Shown: positions 1 to 6,615 of the stretch, in pieces
Position numbering within the stretch: position 1 is the first letter of the stretch
Layout of the letters: each line of letters begins with the position of its first letter
Assembly: GCA_018267435.1 (NCBI GenBank)
Contig: JAFDYM010000275.1
Coordinates: forward strand, 1-7,750
DNA length: 7,750 bases
Source of the DNA: Bacteroidota bacterium
GTDB taxonomy: Bacteria; Bacteroidota; Bacteroidia; Chitinophagales; LD1
Direction of reading: 5' to 3'
Translations under genes and position numbers: made by a program
The notes under the pieces: generated by a model
What the model saw: the letters and a program-made list of their open reading frames with translations, nothing else
Database searches by the model: none
Told to the model about the DNA's origin: nothing

Positions 1-506
1 CATGTGTTATGAGCATAGATGGGCAAACAGTCAAATTTACTTTCAACAATATAATATTGCCCGATTCTGGAGATAACTATGAAGCTAGTATGGGCTGGCT
101 TAGGTTTAGTGTACATCAAGCTATAGGCAATAACAAGGGCACCTTGATTAACAATGCCGTAGATATATACTTTGATGCAAACGAGCCAGTAAGAACAAAT
201 ACAGTACAAAACCTTATACCTGAAGATACCCTTAGCGTGGGTATTAATAGTTTGAAAGAGGGGACAGCTATAAGTATTGTACCTAACCCGTTTAGTTCTC
301 AGTCGCACATTGCCATTACGAACTTAGAAAACACGGCAGACATAAGCTTGAACCTATATAATGTAAATGGCGAAGTAGTACAACAATATAAGGCTGAAAG
401 CAATATGCTTACTATACATCGCGGTAACTTAAGTTCAGGCATTTATTACTATAGGCTATTGATTAACAATATGCCGCAACATACGGGCAAAATAGCTATT
501 GAGTAG
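1..506 (+). CDS. Secreted protein, C-terminal part, with T9SS type A sorting domain (5' partial)
   Basis: The frame is open to the left edge, so the ATG at position 9 is probably internal and the true start lies outside the window. About 167 residues are visible. The first part (to about nt 215) ends in a block reading INNAVDIYFDANEPVRTNT, typical of a conserved repeat/beta-sandwich domain found near the C-terminus of large Bacteroidota surface proteins (DUF7619-like). From about nt 270 to the stop there is a type A T9SS sorting domain: a PNPF motif near its start, an LYNVNGEVV strand, then LSSGIYYYRL and a basic KIAIE end. In this family the sorting domain directs the protein through the type IX secretion system and is cleaved at the outer membrane. 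The catalytic or binding function is encoded upstream and cannot be judged. The coding region looks more AT-rich than the enzymes that follow. Confidence 0.88.
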   Translation, partial: CVMSIDGQTVKFTFNNIILPDSGDNYEASMGWLRFSVHQAIGNNKGTLINNAVDIYFDANEPVRTNTVQNLIPEDTLSVGINSLKEGTAISIVPNPFSSQSHIAITNLENTADISLNLYNVNGEVVQQYKAESNMLTIHRGNLSSGIYYYRLLINNMPQHTGKIAIE

Positions 507-595
507 GTGGTCAACAACTGTAAGAATATACACTTGCCTAACAGGTGCTAATCCATTCGTAAGCGCAAAATTTTATGGCTCTGCTAGCCCCGCCC

Positions 596-625
596 TTGCA
601 CAGCTAAGCGCGGCGCATATCTTTG
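596..625 (+). promoter_or_regulatory. Bacteroidota-type promoter for the acetyltransferase-aspartate kinase operon
   Basis: TTG at 596-598 (-33 element) and TATCTTTG at 618-625 (-7 element, consensus TAnnTTTG) are separated by 19 bp, within the usual range for the Bacteroidota primary sigma factor. Transcription would begin around 630-633, giving a leader of roughly 15 nt before the ATG at 646. This site supports 646, rather than an upstream TTG at 499, as the start of the acetyltransferase. Confidence 0.6.
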
Positions 626-645
626 CAGCCTTCAATTTAGTACCC

Positions 646-1158
646 ATGAACATCATCATCCGTAAAGGTACGGCGCAAGATATACCTGGCATGTTCCGCT
701 TAGTAAAAGAGCTGGCCGAGTTTGAGCGTGCGCCCGAGGCTGTGGTAAATACCGAGGCGCAGTTGCTACTAGATGGCTTTGGCGATGATTCGATATACAA
801 AGTGTTTGTGGCAGAAGATACCGCTACGCAACAGGTAGTGGGGATGGCGCTATACTACACGGCTTTCAGCACTTGGAAAGGGCAGATTTTCTACCTAGAT
901 GACCTAGTAGTAACAGAAGCTTACCGCCGCTATGGCTTGGGTAGAAAGCTTATACATGAGGTACTAAAAGCAGCCCATGAAGCTGGTACCAACCAAATTC
1001 GCTGGCAGGTGCTTGACTGGAATACCCCTGCGGTAGAATTCTATAAATCGTTAGGTGCAACACTTGAAGAGGAGTGGATAAACTGTAGCATGAGCAAAGC
1101 GCAACTTGCAGCATATGTGCAGCGCACTGGCAACATACAACCAACAACTAACAACTGA
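646..1158 (+). CDS. GNAT-family N-acetyltransferase, SSAT / thialysine acetyltransferase-like
   Basis: This 170-residue protein transfers an acetyl group from acetyl-CoA to an amine. The whole length is a GNAT fold. The acetyl-CoA loop is RRYGLGRK (residues 94-101), preceded by the strand FYLDDLVV. The C-terminal block VLDWNTPAVEFYKSLGA (122-138) matches the spermidine/spermine acetyltransferase (SSAT1/SSAT2) pattern, including the Tyr (Y133) that acts as general acid in that family. The N-terminal segment (LVKELAEFE, then LLLDGFG) is also SSAT-like. Family members acetylate polyamines, thialysine or other small amines, so the substrate is not fixed by sequence. The frame extends upstream to a TTG at 499, but those 49 residues overlap the previous gene and look non-coding; the ATG at 646 follows a good promoter. 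The stop is 11 bp from the aspartate kinase start, which suggests one transcript. Confidence 0.85.
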   Translation: MNIIIRKGTAQDIPGMFRLVKELAEFERAPEAVVNTEAQLLLDGFGDDSIYKVFVAEDTATQQVVGMALYYTAFSTWKGQIFYLDDLVVTEAYRRYGLGRKLIHEVLKAAHEAGTNQIRWQVLDWNTPAVEFYKSLGATLEEEWINCSMSKAQLAAYVQRTGNIQPTTNN

Positions 1159-1169
1159 AAATAAAAGAA

Positions 1170-2435
1170 ATGCAGGTTTACAAATTTGGTGGCGCATCGG
1201 TTAAAGATGCCGATGCAGTAAGGAACGTAACGGCGATATTGAAGGAAAACAACTTCAACGAAAAGGTAGTGGTAATATCGGCTATGGGCAAAACCACCAA
1301 TGCCCTTGAGGAGGTGATAAACCAATACTACGGCAACGATGCTACTTGGGAAAAGACCTTGGACGGCGTGTTTGAAAAGCACTTGGAAATCATCAATGCC
1401 TTATACAGCAATGGCGGCCACGATAAAGCCGTAGCCGATGTAAAGGTACTAGTAGAAGGCGTGCGCGAATTTTTGAAGGCCAACAACTCTCGCAACTATA
1501 ACTATATATACGACCAAGTGGTATCGCTGGGCGAGTACATATCTACCACCATAGTAAGCGACTATGCCAACAGCATAGGGCTTAAGAATACCTTGCTTGA
1601 TGTAAAGCAGGTATTGTTTACCGATAATGCTTACACCGAAGGTAAAGTTGATTTTAAGAAGACTGAAGAGGCGATAAAGAAGAAAGTAGCTGAATTGACC
1701 AAAACGGGCTTTGTAATAACGCAGGGCTTTGTGGGTAGTACGCCTGAGGGCTTTGCTACTACCTTAGGCCGCGAAGGTTCTGACTACACAGCTTCTATAT
1801 TCGCATACGCTACCGATGCCGAACGTATGACGGTGTGGAAGGACGTAGAAGGTATTATGAACGCCGACCCTAAAGAGTATAAAGAGGCTCAGTTCCTTAG
1901 CGAAATAACTTACCACGAGGCCATAGAAATGACCTACTATGGTGCTAGTGTAATACACCCTAAAACCATTAAGCCTATACAGAACAAGAACATACCTTTG
2001 GAGGTACGTTCGTTTGTAAACTACAGCAAGCGCGGCTCTATTATATCGGCTAATGCCAATACCAACTTTCTGCCGCCTATTATGATATGGAAGCGTCAGC
2101 AGGTGTTGTTGTCATTCTCTGCGAAGGACTTCTCATTTATAGCCGAAGAGCACCTAAGCAAGGTGTTTAGCACCTTTGCCGAAAACCGTCTGCGCATTAA
2201 CATGATGCAGAATGCGGCTATCAGCTTCAGTATAGCGGTTGACTTTAAGAAGGAGAAGATAGAAAACGTAATAGAGCAATTGCAGAACGACTTTAGCATA
2301 ACCCGCAACGATAGCTTGACACTATTAACTATACGCCACTACAATCAAGGCATAATAGATAAACTAACCAAAGACAAAGACATACTAGTAAGGCAAATAA
2401 GCCGCACTACCATACAGTTGTTGATGCGCGAATAA
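1170..2435 (+). CDS. lysC: Aspartate kinase (monofunctional)
   Basis: This cytoplasmic enzyme phosphorylates L-aspartate with ATP, the first step toward lysine/diaminopimelate, threonine, methionine and isoleucine. The 421 residues fit a monofunctional aspartokinase with no fused homoserine dehydrogenase. The amino-acid-kinase domain spans about 1-290: KFGGASV (5-11, nucleotide/phosphate binding), SAMGKTTN (37-44), the substrate loop GREGSD (200-205), then the conserved run TVWKDVEGIMNADPK (221-235) and GASVIHPKT (258-266). The remainder (about 310-421) reads as paired ACT regulatory domains, with the effector-site-like stretch NMMQNAAISFS (344-354). ACT domains in this family bind lysine and/or threonine, but which effector acts here cannot be read from the sequence. 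A purine-rich stretch (AAAAGAA) precedes the ATG. The gene follows the acetyltransferase closely and is closed by the terminator at 2497-2543. The symbol lysC is by family; the strain may have a second, fused aspartokinase elsewhere. Confidence 0.93.
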   Translation: MQVYKFGGASVKDADAVRNVTAILKENNFNEKVVVISAMGKTTNALEEVINQYYGNDATWEKTLDGVFEKHLEIINALYSNGGHDKAVADVKVLVEGVREFLKANNSRNYNYIYDQVVSLGEYISTTIVSDYANSIGLKNTLLDVKQVLFTDNAYTEGKVDFKKTEEAIKKKVAELTKTGFVITQGFVGSTPEGFATTLGREGSDYTASIFAYATDAERMTVWKDVEGIMNADPKEYKEAQFLSEITYHEAIEMTYYGASVIHPKTIKPIQNKNIPLEVRSFVNYSKRGSIISANANTNFLPPIMIWKRQQVLLSFSAKDFSFIAEEHLSKVFSTFAENRLRINMMQNAAISFSIAVDFKKEKIENVIEQLQNDFSITRNDSLTLLTIRHYNQGIIDKLTKDKDILVRQISRTTIQLLMRE

Positions 2436-2451
2436 GTTATTGGCGAAACGG

Positions 2452-2488
2452 TTCCCTTCTCTTTTTAAAGAGAAGGGTTAGGGATGAG
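2452..2488. repeat. Short REP-like palindrome with GGTTAGGGATGAG tail
   Basis: A near-perfect palindrome (2454-2477) pairs CCCTTCTCTTT with AAAGAGAAGGG across a very small loop and runs directly into TTAGGGATGAG. There is no T-tract right after the stem, so it is not a textbook terminator. The stem-plus-tail layout resembles short palindromic elements that recur between genes in Bacteroidota; that resemblance is from memory, and only one copy lies in this window. Confidence 0.45.
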
Positions 2489-2496
2489 TTTTTTAT

Positions 2497-2543
2497 AAAA
2501 CAAGAAAGGAGCAATACACTAAGTATCGCTCCTTTCTTGTTTT
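2497..2543. terminator. Bidirectional intrinsic terminator between lysC and trxB
   Basis: The arms AAAACAAGAAAGGAGC (2497-2512) and GCTCCTTTCTTGTTTT (2528-2543) are exact reverse complements, 16 bp. After one mismatch a further four pairs (2514-2517 with 2523-2526) leave a 5-nt loop. The A-run on the left and T-run on the right give a U-tract on either strand, so the hairpin can stop transcription from the + strand aspartate kinase and from the - strand thioredoxin reductase, which converge here. Confidence 0.85.
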
Positions 2544-2584
2544 TATCCTCTACGCACCTCTGCGTAGTATCTGTATTCTAACTA

Positions 2585-3529
2585 TTAATGCCCTTGTTCC
2601 GATAACCACCTTTCGGCATCAAGCGCTGCCATACAGCCACTGCCTGCAGCTGTTACAGCTTGGCGCCACATTTTATCTTGCAAATCGCCACAGGCAAATA
2701 CACCTGGCACATTGGTACGCGGTGTACCTGGGGTAGTTAATACATAGCCTTGCTCGTCGGTGTTTATATAGTCTTTAAACACGCCCGAGTTTGGCTGGTG
2801 GCCAATAGCTACAAAGAAACCCTTGATAGCTATCTCCTGCGTTTCGCCCGTTTTGTTGTTCTTTATACGCACACCCTCTACGCCGTGCTCGCCCAGTATT
2901 TCATCCGTTTCGCTGTTCCAGTACACCTGTATGTTCGGGGTATCTTGCACACGCTCCTGCATTATTTTGCTGGCGCGCATTTCGCCTTCGCCCTTGCGCA
3001 CTATCATGTGTACCTTGGTGCATAGCTTGCTTAGGTATATGGCCTCCTCGCAGGCAGTATCACCGGCACCTACTATAGCTACTTCGCTATTGCGGTAGAA
3101 GAAGCCATCGCACACCGCACAGGCACTTACGCCCGAGCCGTTCAGGCGCTTCTCGCTTTCAAGGCCCAGCCACTTGGCTTCGGCACCTGTAGCTAGTATC
3201 ACCGCATCGGCTGTTACTTCCTTGGTATCGTCTATCCACACTTTAAATGGGCGAACGCTGAAATCTACCTTGGTAGCCATACCGAAACGTATGTCGGTAC
3301 CAAAGCGCTCGGCCTGCTTTTTAAAGTCTTCCATCATTTCGGGGCCTAGTATGCCTGTAGGGTAGCCTGGGTAGTTTTCTACATCGGTGGTATTTACTAG
3401 CTGGCCGCCCTGTAGTAGGCCTGTGTACATTACAGGTTTAAGGTTAGCGCGTGCAGCATATATAGCGGCGGTGTAGCCCGCAGGGCCCGAACCAATAATA
3501 AGGCAGTGGAAGTGTTCGACAGTACTCAT
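2585..3529 (-). CDS. trxB: Thioredoxin reductase (NADPH)
   Basis: This cytoplasmic FAD-dependent enzyme passes electrons from NADPH to thioredoxin. The 314 residues match the low-molecular-weight bacterial type. Visible motifs in order: FAD dinucleotide fold GSGPAGYTAA (13-22), ENYPGYP (51-57), ATGA before the NADPH domain (113-116), redox-active CAVC followed by DG (137-142), NADPH fold GAGDTACEEA (154-163), the VRKGEGEMRAS segment (177-187) corresponding to the NADPH-phosphate-binding HRRxxxR region, and the second FAD motif GVFACGD (276-282) with a conserved RQAVTAAGSGCMAA end (289-302). All expected catalytic residues are present. It is read opposite to its neighbours, converges on lysC with a shared terminator, and stands alone with no thioredoxin gene in the window. 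Its upstream gap carries inverted repeats and a possible promoter about 180 bp away, which would give a long structured leader. Confidence 0.96.
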   Translation of the reverse strand: MSTVEHFHCLIIGSGPAGYTAAIYAARANLKPVMYTGLLQGGQLVNTTDVENYPGYPTGILGPEMMEDFKKQAERFGTDIRFGMATKVDFSVRPFKVWIDDTKEVTADAVILATGAEAKWLGLESEKRLNGSGVSACAVCDGFFYRNSEVAIVGAGDTACEEAIYLSKLCTKVHMIVRKGEGEMRASKIMQERVQDTPNIQVYWNSETDEILGEHGVEGVRIKNNKTGETQEIAIKGFFVAIGHQPNSGVFKDYINTDEQGYVLTTPGTPRTNVPGVFACGDLQDKMWRQAVTAAGSGCMAALDAERWLSEQGH

Positions 3530-3572
3530 ATAAACCAGATTGTTAAATTAAAATAGGAGATGCGAATGTAAT

Positions 3573-3668
3573 GTGCCTAGCCATACCCTATTGCTAAAAG
3601 TAATTAACACATAGGGCGTATCAAAAGTTTCTATAGGGTTATAGATAACCCCTATGTAGGCTAGCCAC
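3573..3668. other. Nested inverted repeats in the trxB / kinase divergent gap
   Basis: The 246-bp gap 3530-3775 has no convincing gene but is rich in inverted repeats. The outer pair is GTGCCTAGCC (3573-3582) with GGCTAGCCAC (3659-3668), 9 of 10 positions pairing. Just inside, ACATAGGG (3609-3616) pairs perfectly with CCCTATGT (3650-3657). A small inner hairpin pairs GGGTTA with TAACCC (3636-3651, 4-nt loop). ACCCTAT (3585-3591) can alternatively pair with ATAGGGT (3633-3639). The ATAGGG/CCCTAT element thus occurs four times in about 70 bp. It could be a folded RNA leader of trxB or a cluster of protein-binding sites. No known riboswitch family is recognised. Confidence 0.45.
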
Positions 3669-3706
3669 TTATATAACGCTTAAAGGGGGCGTTTCCACAT
3701 CTCAGC

Positions 3707-3741
3707 CAAATTTATTCACAGCAGGTGCGCTGCATTGGCAA
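3707..3741 (-). promoter_or_regulatory. Possible minus-strand promoter for trxB
   Basis: Read on the minus strand, TAAATTTG (3714-3707) matches the TAnnTTTG -7 element exactly and a TTG (3741-3739) lies 24 bp upstream, slightly longer than the usual 17-23 bp. Transcription would start near 3700, leaving a leader of about 170 nt that would contain the inverted repeats at 3573-3668. No comparable element was found closer to the trxB start. Confidence 0.4.
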
Positions 3742-3775
3742 TTCGCCTATTTTCACCATCTAATATTATTATACG

Positions 3776-4327
3776 TTGAGAATAATAGGAATAACGGGTA
3801 CCATAGGGTCGGGCAAAGGCACTATAGTTGATTACTTGGTGAAACACCACGGCTTTACCCATTTTTCAGTACGCGGCTACCTTACAGGTATACTAAACCA
3901 GCGCGGCCTAACCGTAAACCGCGATACCATGGTAATGCTAGCCAATGAGCTACGTGCTGCCAACTCGCCCAGCTTTATAGCCGAGGAACTATACCGAGTG
4001 GCTAAGGAAGCAGGCAAGGAATGTATTATAGAAAGCATACGCACTGTGGGCGAAATAACCAGCCTGCGCAAGCAGGAAAACTTCTACCTATTTGCTGTAG
4101 ATGCCGACCAGAAGCTGCGCTACACCCGCATAGTAGAGCGTGCCTCGGAAACAGACAAGATAAACTTCGAGACCTTTGTAGATAACGAGCTGCGCGAAAT
4201 GACCAACACCGACCCTAACAAGCAGAACCTAGATGCCTGTATGCGCCTAGCCGACTTTACCTTCTTGAACAACGGCTCGTTCGACGACCTGTACAGGCAG
4301 ATAGATACGGTGCTGGAGAGGATATAA
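3776..4327 (+). CDS. P-loop nucleotide-kinase-like protein (dephospho-CoA / dNMP kinase-like)
   Basis: This 183-residue protein opens with strand RIIGITG and a Walker A loop GTIGSGKGT (residues 8-16), so it binds ATP/GTP and most likely phosphorylates a small nucleotide-type substrate. The SVRGYL segment (31-36), ANELR (56-60), IIESIR (84-89; acidic residue and Arg at the position of the family's DGIR motif), a lid-like RIVERASETDK (118-128) and LADFTFLNN (158-166) follow the order seen in archaeal UPF0200 / dephospho-CoA-kinase-related proteins and phage deoxynucleotide kinases. The exact substrate is not determined. The start is TTG: a stop at 3761-3763 excludes longer versions and the next ATG falls after the P-loop, which would destroy it. 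The next gene begins 12 bp after the stop, so the two are probably co-transcribed. No clear promoter was seen upstream. Confidence 0.8.
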   Translation: MRIIGITGTIGSGKGTIVDYLVKHHGFTHFSVRGYLTGILNQRGLTVNRDTMVMLANELRAANSPSFIAEELYRVAKEAGKECIIESIRTVGEITSLRKQENFYLFAVDADQKLRYTRIVERASETDKINFETFVDNELREMTNTDPNKQNLDACMRLADFTFLNNGSFDDLYRQIDTVLERI

Positions 4328-4339
4328 CGCATACGACTT

Positions 4340-4870
4340 ATGGGTGTAGCTACAACTATCAAGTCATTCTTTAAAGTATTTACCGATGAATCATACACCT
4401 ATGTAGTGGATTTGCCGATGCATGAGGTAGAGAGTAAGTTAAAAAAGCTGTTAGACCATGGTGGCTTTTGGGCTGTGCCTAACATTATAGGCGAAGTGAA
4501 AGGAAAAAAATTTTCAGCTAGACAGAGAAGGGTATTGTTATATCGTAATAGTCCCATACACGATCTAGATGGTAATATTAAGAAGATAGAAACTGGAATA
4601 GCCATACATATTATCTTAAGGGCAGACTTTATCGAAACCCTATTCTTTATAATTGCAGCATCTGCTTCATTAATATTAATCCTTACAGCAGTTGTTCTAC
4701 CTGAATCGATAATTAAGGAGTGCTCTATATTGGAGCAGATTCTGATTGGGGCTGTATTCCTTCCCGTATCGTTAATTTTTTGGGGTATGCTTAGCTCTCG
4801 TAAACGCCAGTTACGCCAAACCTTCGAAGATAGCATGGGCATAAAACCTATAGATACCCACAGCGTGTAA
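4340..4870 (+). CDS. Hypothetical membrane protein with two transmembrane helices
   Basis: I do not recognise this 176-residue protein. Residues 1-97 are soluble, mixed and fairly basic, with LKKLLDHGGFWAVPN (34-48) and GKKFSARQRRVLLYRN (55-70) as notable stretches. Two hydrophobic helices follow at about 98-120 and 133-151, joined by a short loop and followed by a basic SSRKRQLRQ segment (152-160), which suggests both ends are cytoplasmic. There is no signal peptide. The ATG is 12 bp after the kinase stop, indicating co-transcription. The coding region looks more AT-rich, with more TTA leucine codons, than the kinase and protease on either side, which could reflect low expression or different origin. 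Function unknown. Confidence 0.7.
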   Translation: MGVATTIKSFFKVFTDESYTYVVDLPMHEVESKLKKLLDHGGFWAVPNIIGEVKGKKFSARQRRVLLYRNSPIHDLDGNIKKIETGIAIHIILRADFIETLFFIIAASASLILILTAVVLPESIIKECSILEQILIGAVFLPVSLIFWGMLSSRKRQLRQTFEDSMGIKPIDTHSV

Positions 4871-4949
4871 TATTTGTTATCAATATTCGTCTACATAATA
4901 ACTATATACCAGTTTCATATTAAGTTTACCGTCCAATTTAAAGCGTACA

Positions 4950-6602
4950 ATGCAGGAGAATACAGAGAACAACAACGATCCATATACAGCATTCAGAAAT
5001 AGTAAAAAGAAAAGCGGCAACGCATTTACGCCCTTCCTTTATGCCACCGTGTTGGCATTTGGTGTTATGCTGGGCTATGTGATAAATACAGCTACTACTA
5101 GCAAGCAGTCGCTGTTCAACCAGCGGTACGATAAGGTAGAGGATATACTTAACTACATAAGCCTAAAATATGTAGATACCGTAAACAAGGCCGACCTTAC
5201 CGATAAGACCATCGATAAAATGCTGAGCAACCTCGACCCGCACTCGGTATACATACCTGCGCAAGATTTGAGCGAGGTAAACGAGTCGCTTGAGGGTAAT
5301 TTTCAAGGTATAGGTATCGAATTCTTTATAGTGCAGGATACCATCACCGTGGTTACGGCTATACCAGGTGGACCATCGGAGCTAGTAGGCATAAAAGCAG
5401 GCGACCGCATCATAAAAATAAACGATACCATAGTAGCGGGTGTAAAGGTGAAGGATACCGATGTGAAGAAGAAGCTGCGTGGCCCCAAGGACACGCAAGT
5501 AGAGGTGGGCCTATTGCGCAGCGGTAAAGAGGAGTTATTGGACTTTAACATTACCCGCAATACCATACCGCTATATAGTGTTGATGCTGCATACATGATA
5601 AACAGCACAGTAGGCTACATCAAAATCAACAACTTCAGCTCTACTACCCATCAGGAGTTTGTAGAGAAGCTGGCTGAGCTGAAGGACAAGGGCATGCAGG
5701 AACTGGTAATAGACCTACGCGGTAACCCAGGTGGCTACCTACAAGCAGCTACCGCCATGGCCGATGAACTAATAAGCGGCGAAAAGCTATTGGTATATAC
5801 CGAAGGTAAGGCTTACCCGCGCCAAGATTATAATGCGCGCCGCCCAGGTATGTTCGAGCAAGGTAAAATTAGCGTGCTAATAGACCAAGGCTCGGCTAGT
5901 GCCAGCGAAATATTGGCAGGTGCCATACAAGATTGGGATAGGGGAGTAATAGTAGGCCGTACGTCTTTCGGTAAGGGCTTGGTACAAGAGCAATATGACC
6001 TGCGCGACGGCAGTGCCCTACGCCTAACCGTAGCCCGCTACTACACACCAAGCGGCCGCAGTATACAAAGGCCATACGATAAAGGTAATGAAGACTATTA
6101 CAACCAAGTGTATGAGCGCTATATGCGTGGCGAGTTTGTGCATGAAGATACCATAGCCAGCAAGGATACTACCATATACAAAACCAAGAACGGACGCCGT
6201 GTGTATGGCGGAGGTGGCATACGCCCAGATGTGTTTGTACCTGTAGATACATCGGCTGATAATGAGTACTTCTATACCGTGCGCAGCTATGTACCAGAGT
6301 TTGTATACAAGTATAGCTCGCAGCACCCCGGCATACAGGATAGCTACAAAACCAAAGAGGAGTTCCGCAAGGGCTTTGTAATAACCGATGCCATGCTGAA
6401 CGAGTTTTATACTTATGCTACAGGTGCAGGCCTTAAGCGCAACGAGGCAAAAGATGCCAAAATAAAAGAGAAGCTAAAGCTGAACATAGAGGCCTTTATA
6501 GCCAAGCAAACTTGGAGGCTAGATGGTTACTACTACATAATGAACGAAACCGATAATGTGGTGAACACTGCGGTAGCCAAAATGAAGGAAGGAATTAAGT
6601 AG
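4950..6602 (+). CDS. S41 family carboxy-terminal processing peptidase with PDZ domain
   Basis: This 550-residue serine protease cleaves proteins near their C-terminus in the periplasm (CtpA/Prc family). The N-terminus is polar and cytoplasmic, followed by one membrane anchor at about 27-46. A helical segment (60-115) with LDPHSVYI (95-102) leads to a PDZ domain (about 118-205, with GIGIEF and GIKAGDRIIKIND) that binds substrate ends. The S41 protease domain follows: VGYIKINNFS (221-230), VIDLRGNPGGYL (253-264), GSASASE (314-320) and FGKGLVQ (340-346). By alignment with E. coli Prc the catalytic dyad is S317 and K342, 25 residues apart as expected, so it should be active. The C-terminal part (about 440-550) is a mostly helical extension. 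Bacteroidota often carry several such proteases and the symbol cannot be assigned. A 79-bp gap separates it from the membrane-protein gene; it ends at the hairpin 6616-6665. Confidence 0.94.
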   Translation: MQENTENNNDPYTAFRNSKKKSGNAFTPFLYATVLAFGVMLGYVINTATTSKQSLFNQRYDKVEDILNYISLKYVDTVNKADLTDKTIDKMLSNLDPHSVYIPAQDLSEVNESLEGNFQGIGIEFFIVQDTITVVTAIPGGPSELVGIKAGDRIIKINDTIVAGVKVKDTDVKKKLRGPKDTQVEVGLLRSGKEELLDFNITRNTIPLYSVDAAYMINSTVGYIKINNFSSTTHQEFVEKLAELKDKGMQELVIDLRGNPGGYLQAATAMADELISGEKLLVYTEGKAYPRQDYNARRPGMFEQGKISVLIDQGSASASEILAGAIQDWDRGVIVGRTSFGKGLVQEQYDLRDGSALRLTVARYYTPSGRSIQRPYDKGNEDYYNQVYERYMRGEFVHEDTIASKDTTIYKTKNGRRVYGGGGIRPDVFVPVDTSADNEYFYTVRSYVPEFVYKYSSQHPGIQDSYKTKEEFRKGFVITDAMLNEFYTYATGAGLKRNEAKDAKIKEKLKLNIEAFIAKQTWRLDGYYYIMNETDNVVNTAVAKMKEGIK

Positions 6603-6615
6603 TTCTATATACAGG

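Noticed and set aside
523..557. Weak hairpin after the T9SS protein gene as a terminator
   Set aside because: Only about 6 bp including a G-T pair, and no T-tract follows.
499..645. N-terminal extension of the acetyltransferase from a TTG at 499
   Set aside because: It overlaps the end of the upstream gene, shows no GNAT similarity, and contains the promoter at 596-625.
2750..3098. Two overlapping + strand frames of 91 codons inside trxB
   Set aside because: They lie antisense to a clearly conserved gene and encode nothing recognisable.
3748..3755. TATTTTCA as a -7 element for the kinase
   Set aside because: Poor match to TAnnTTTG, and the nearest TTG is only 10 bp upstream.
4399..4842. 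Minus-strand frame of 147 codons opposite the membrane-protein gene
   Set aside because: Antisense shadow; the + strand version has a good start, operon spacing and coherent transmembrane helices.
4921..4928. TAAGTTTA as a -7 element for the S41 protease
   Set aside because: It misses the final G and has no TTG at the proper distance; not strong enough to list.
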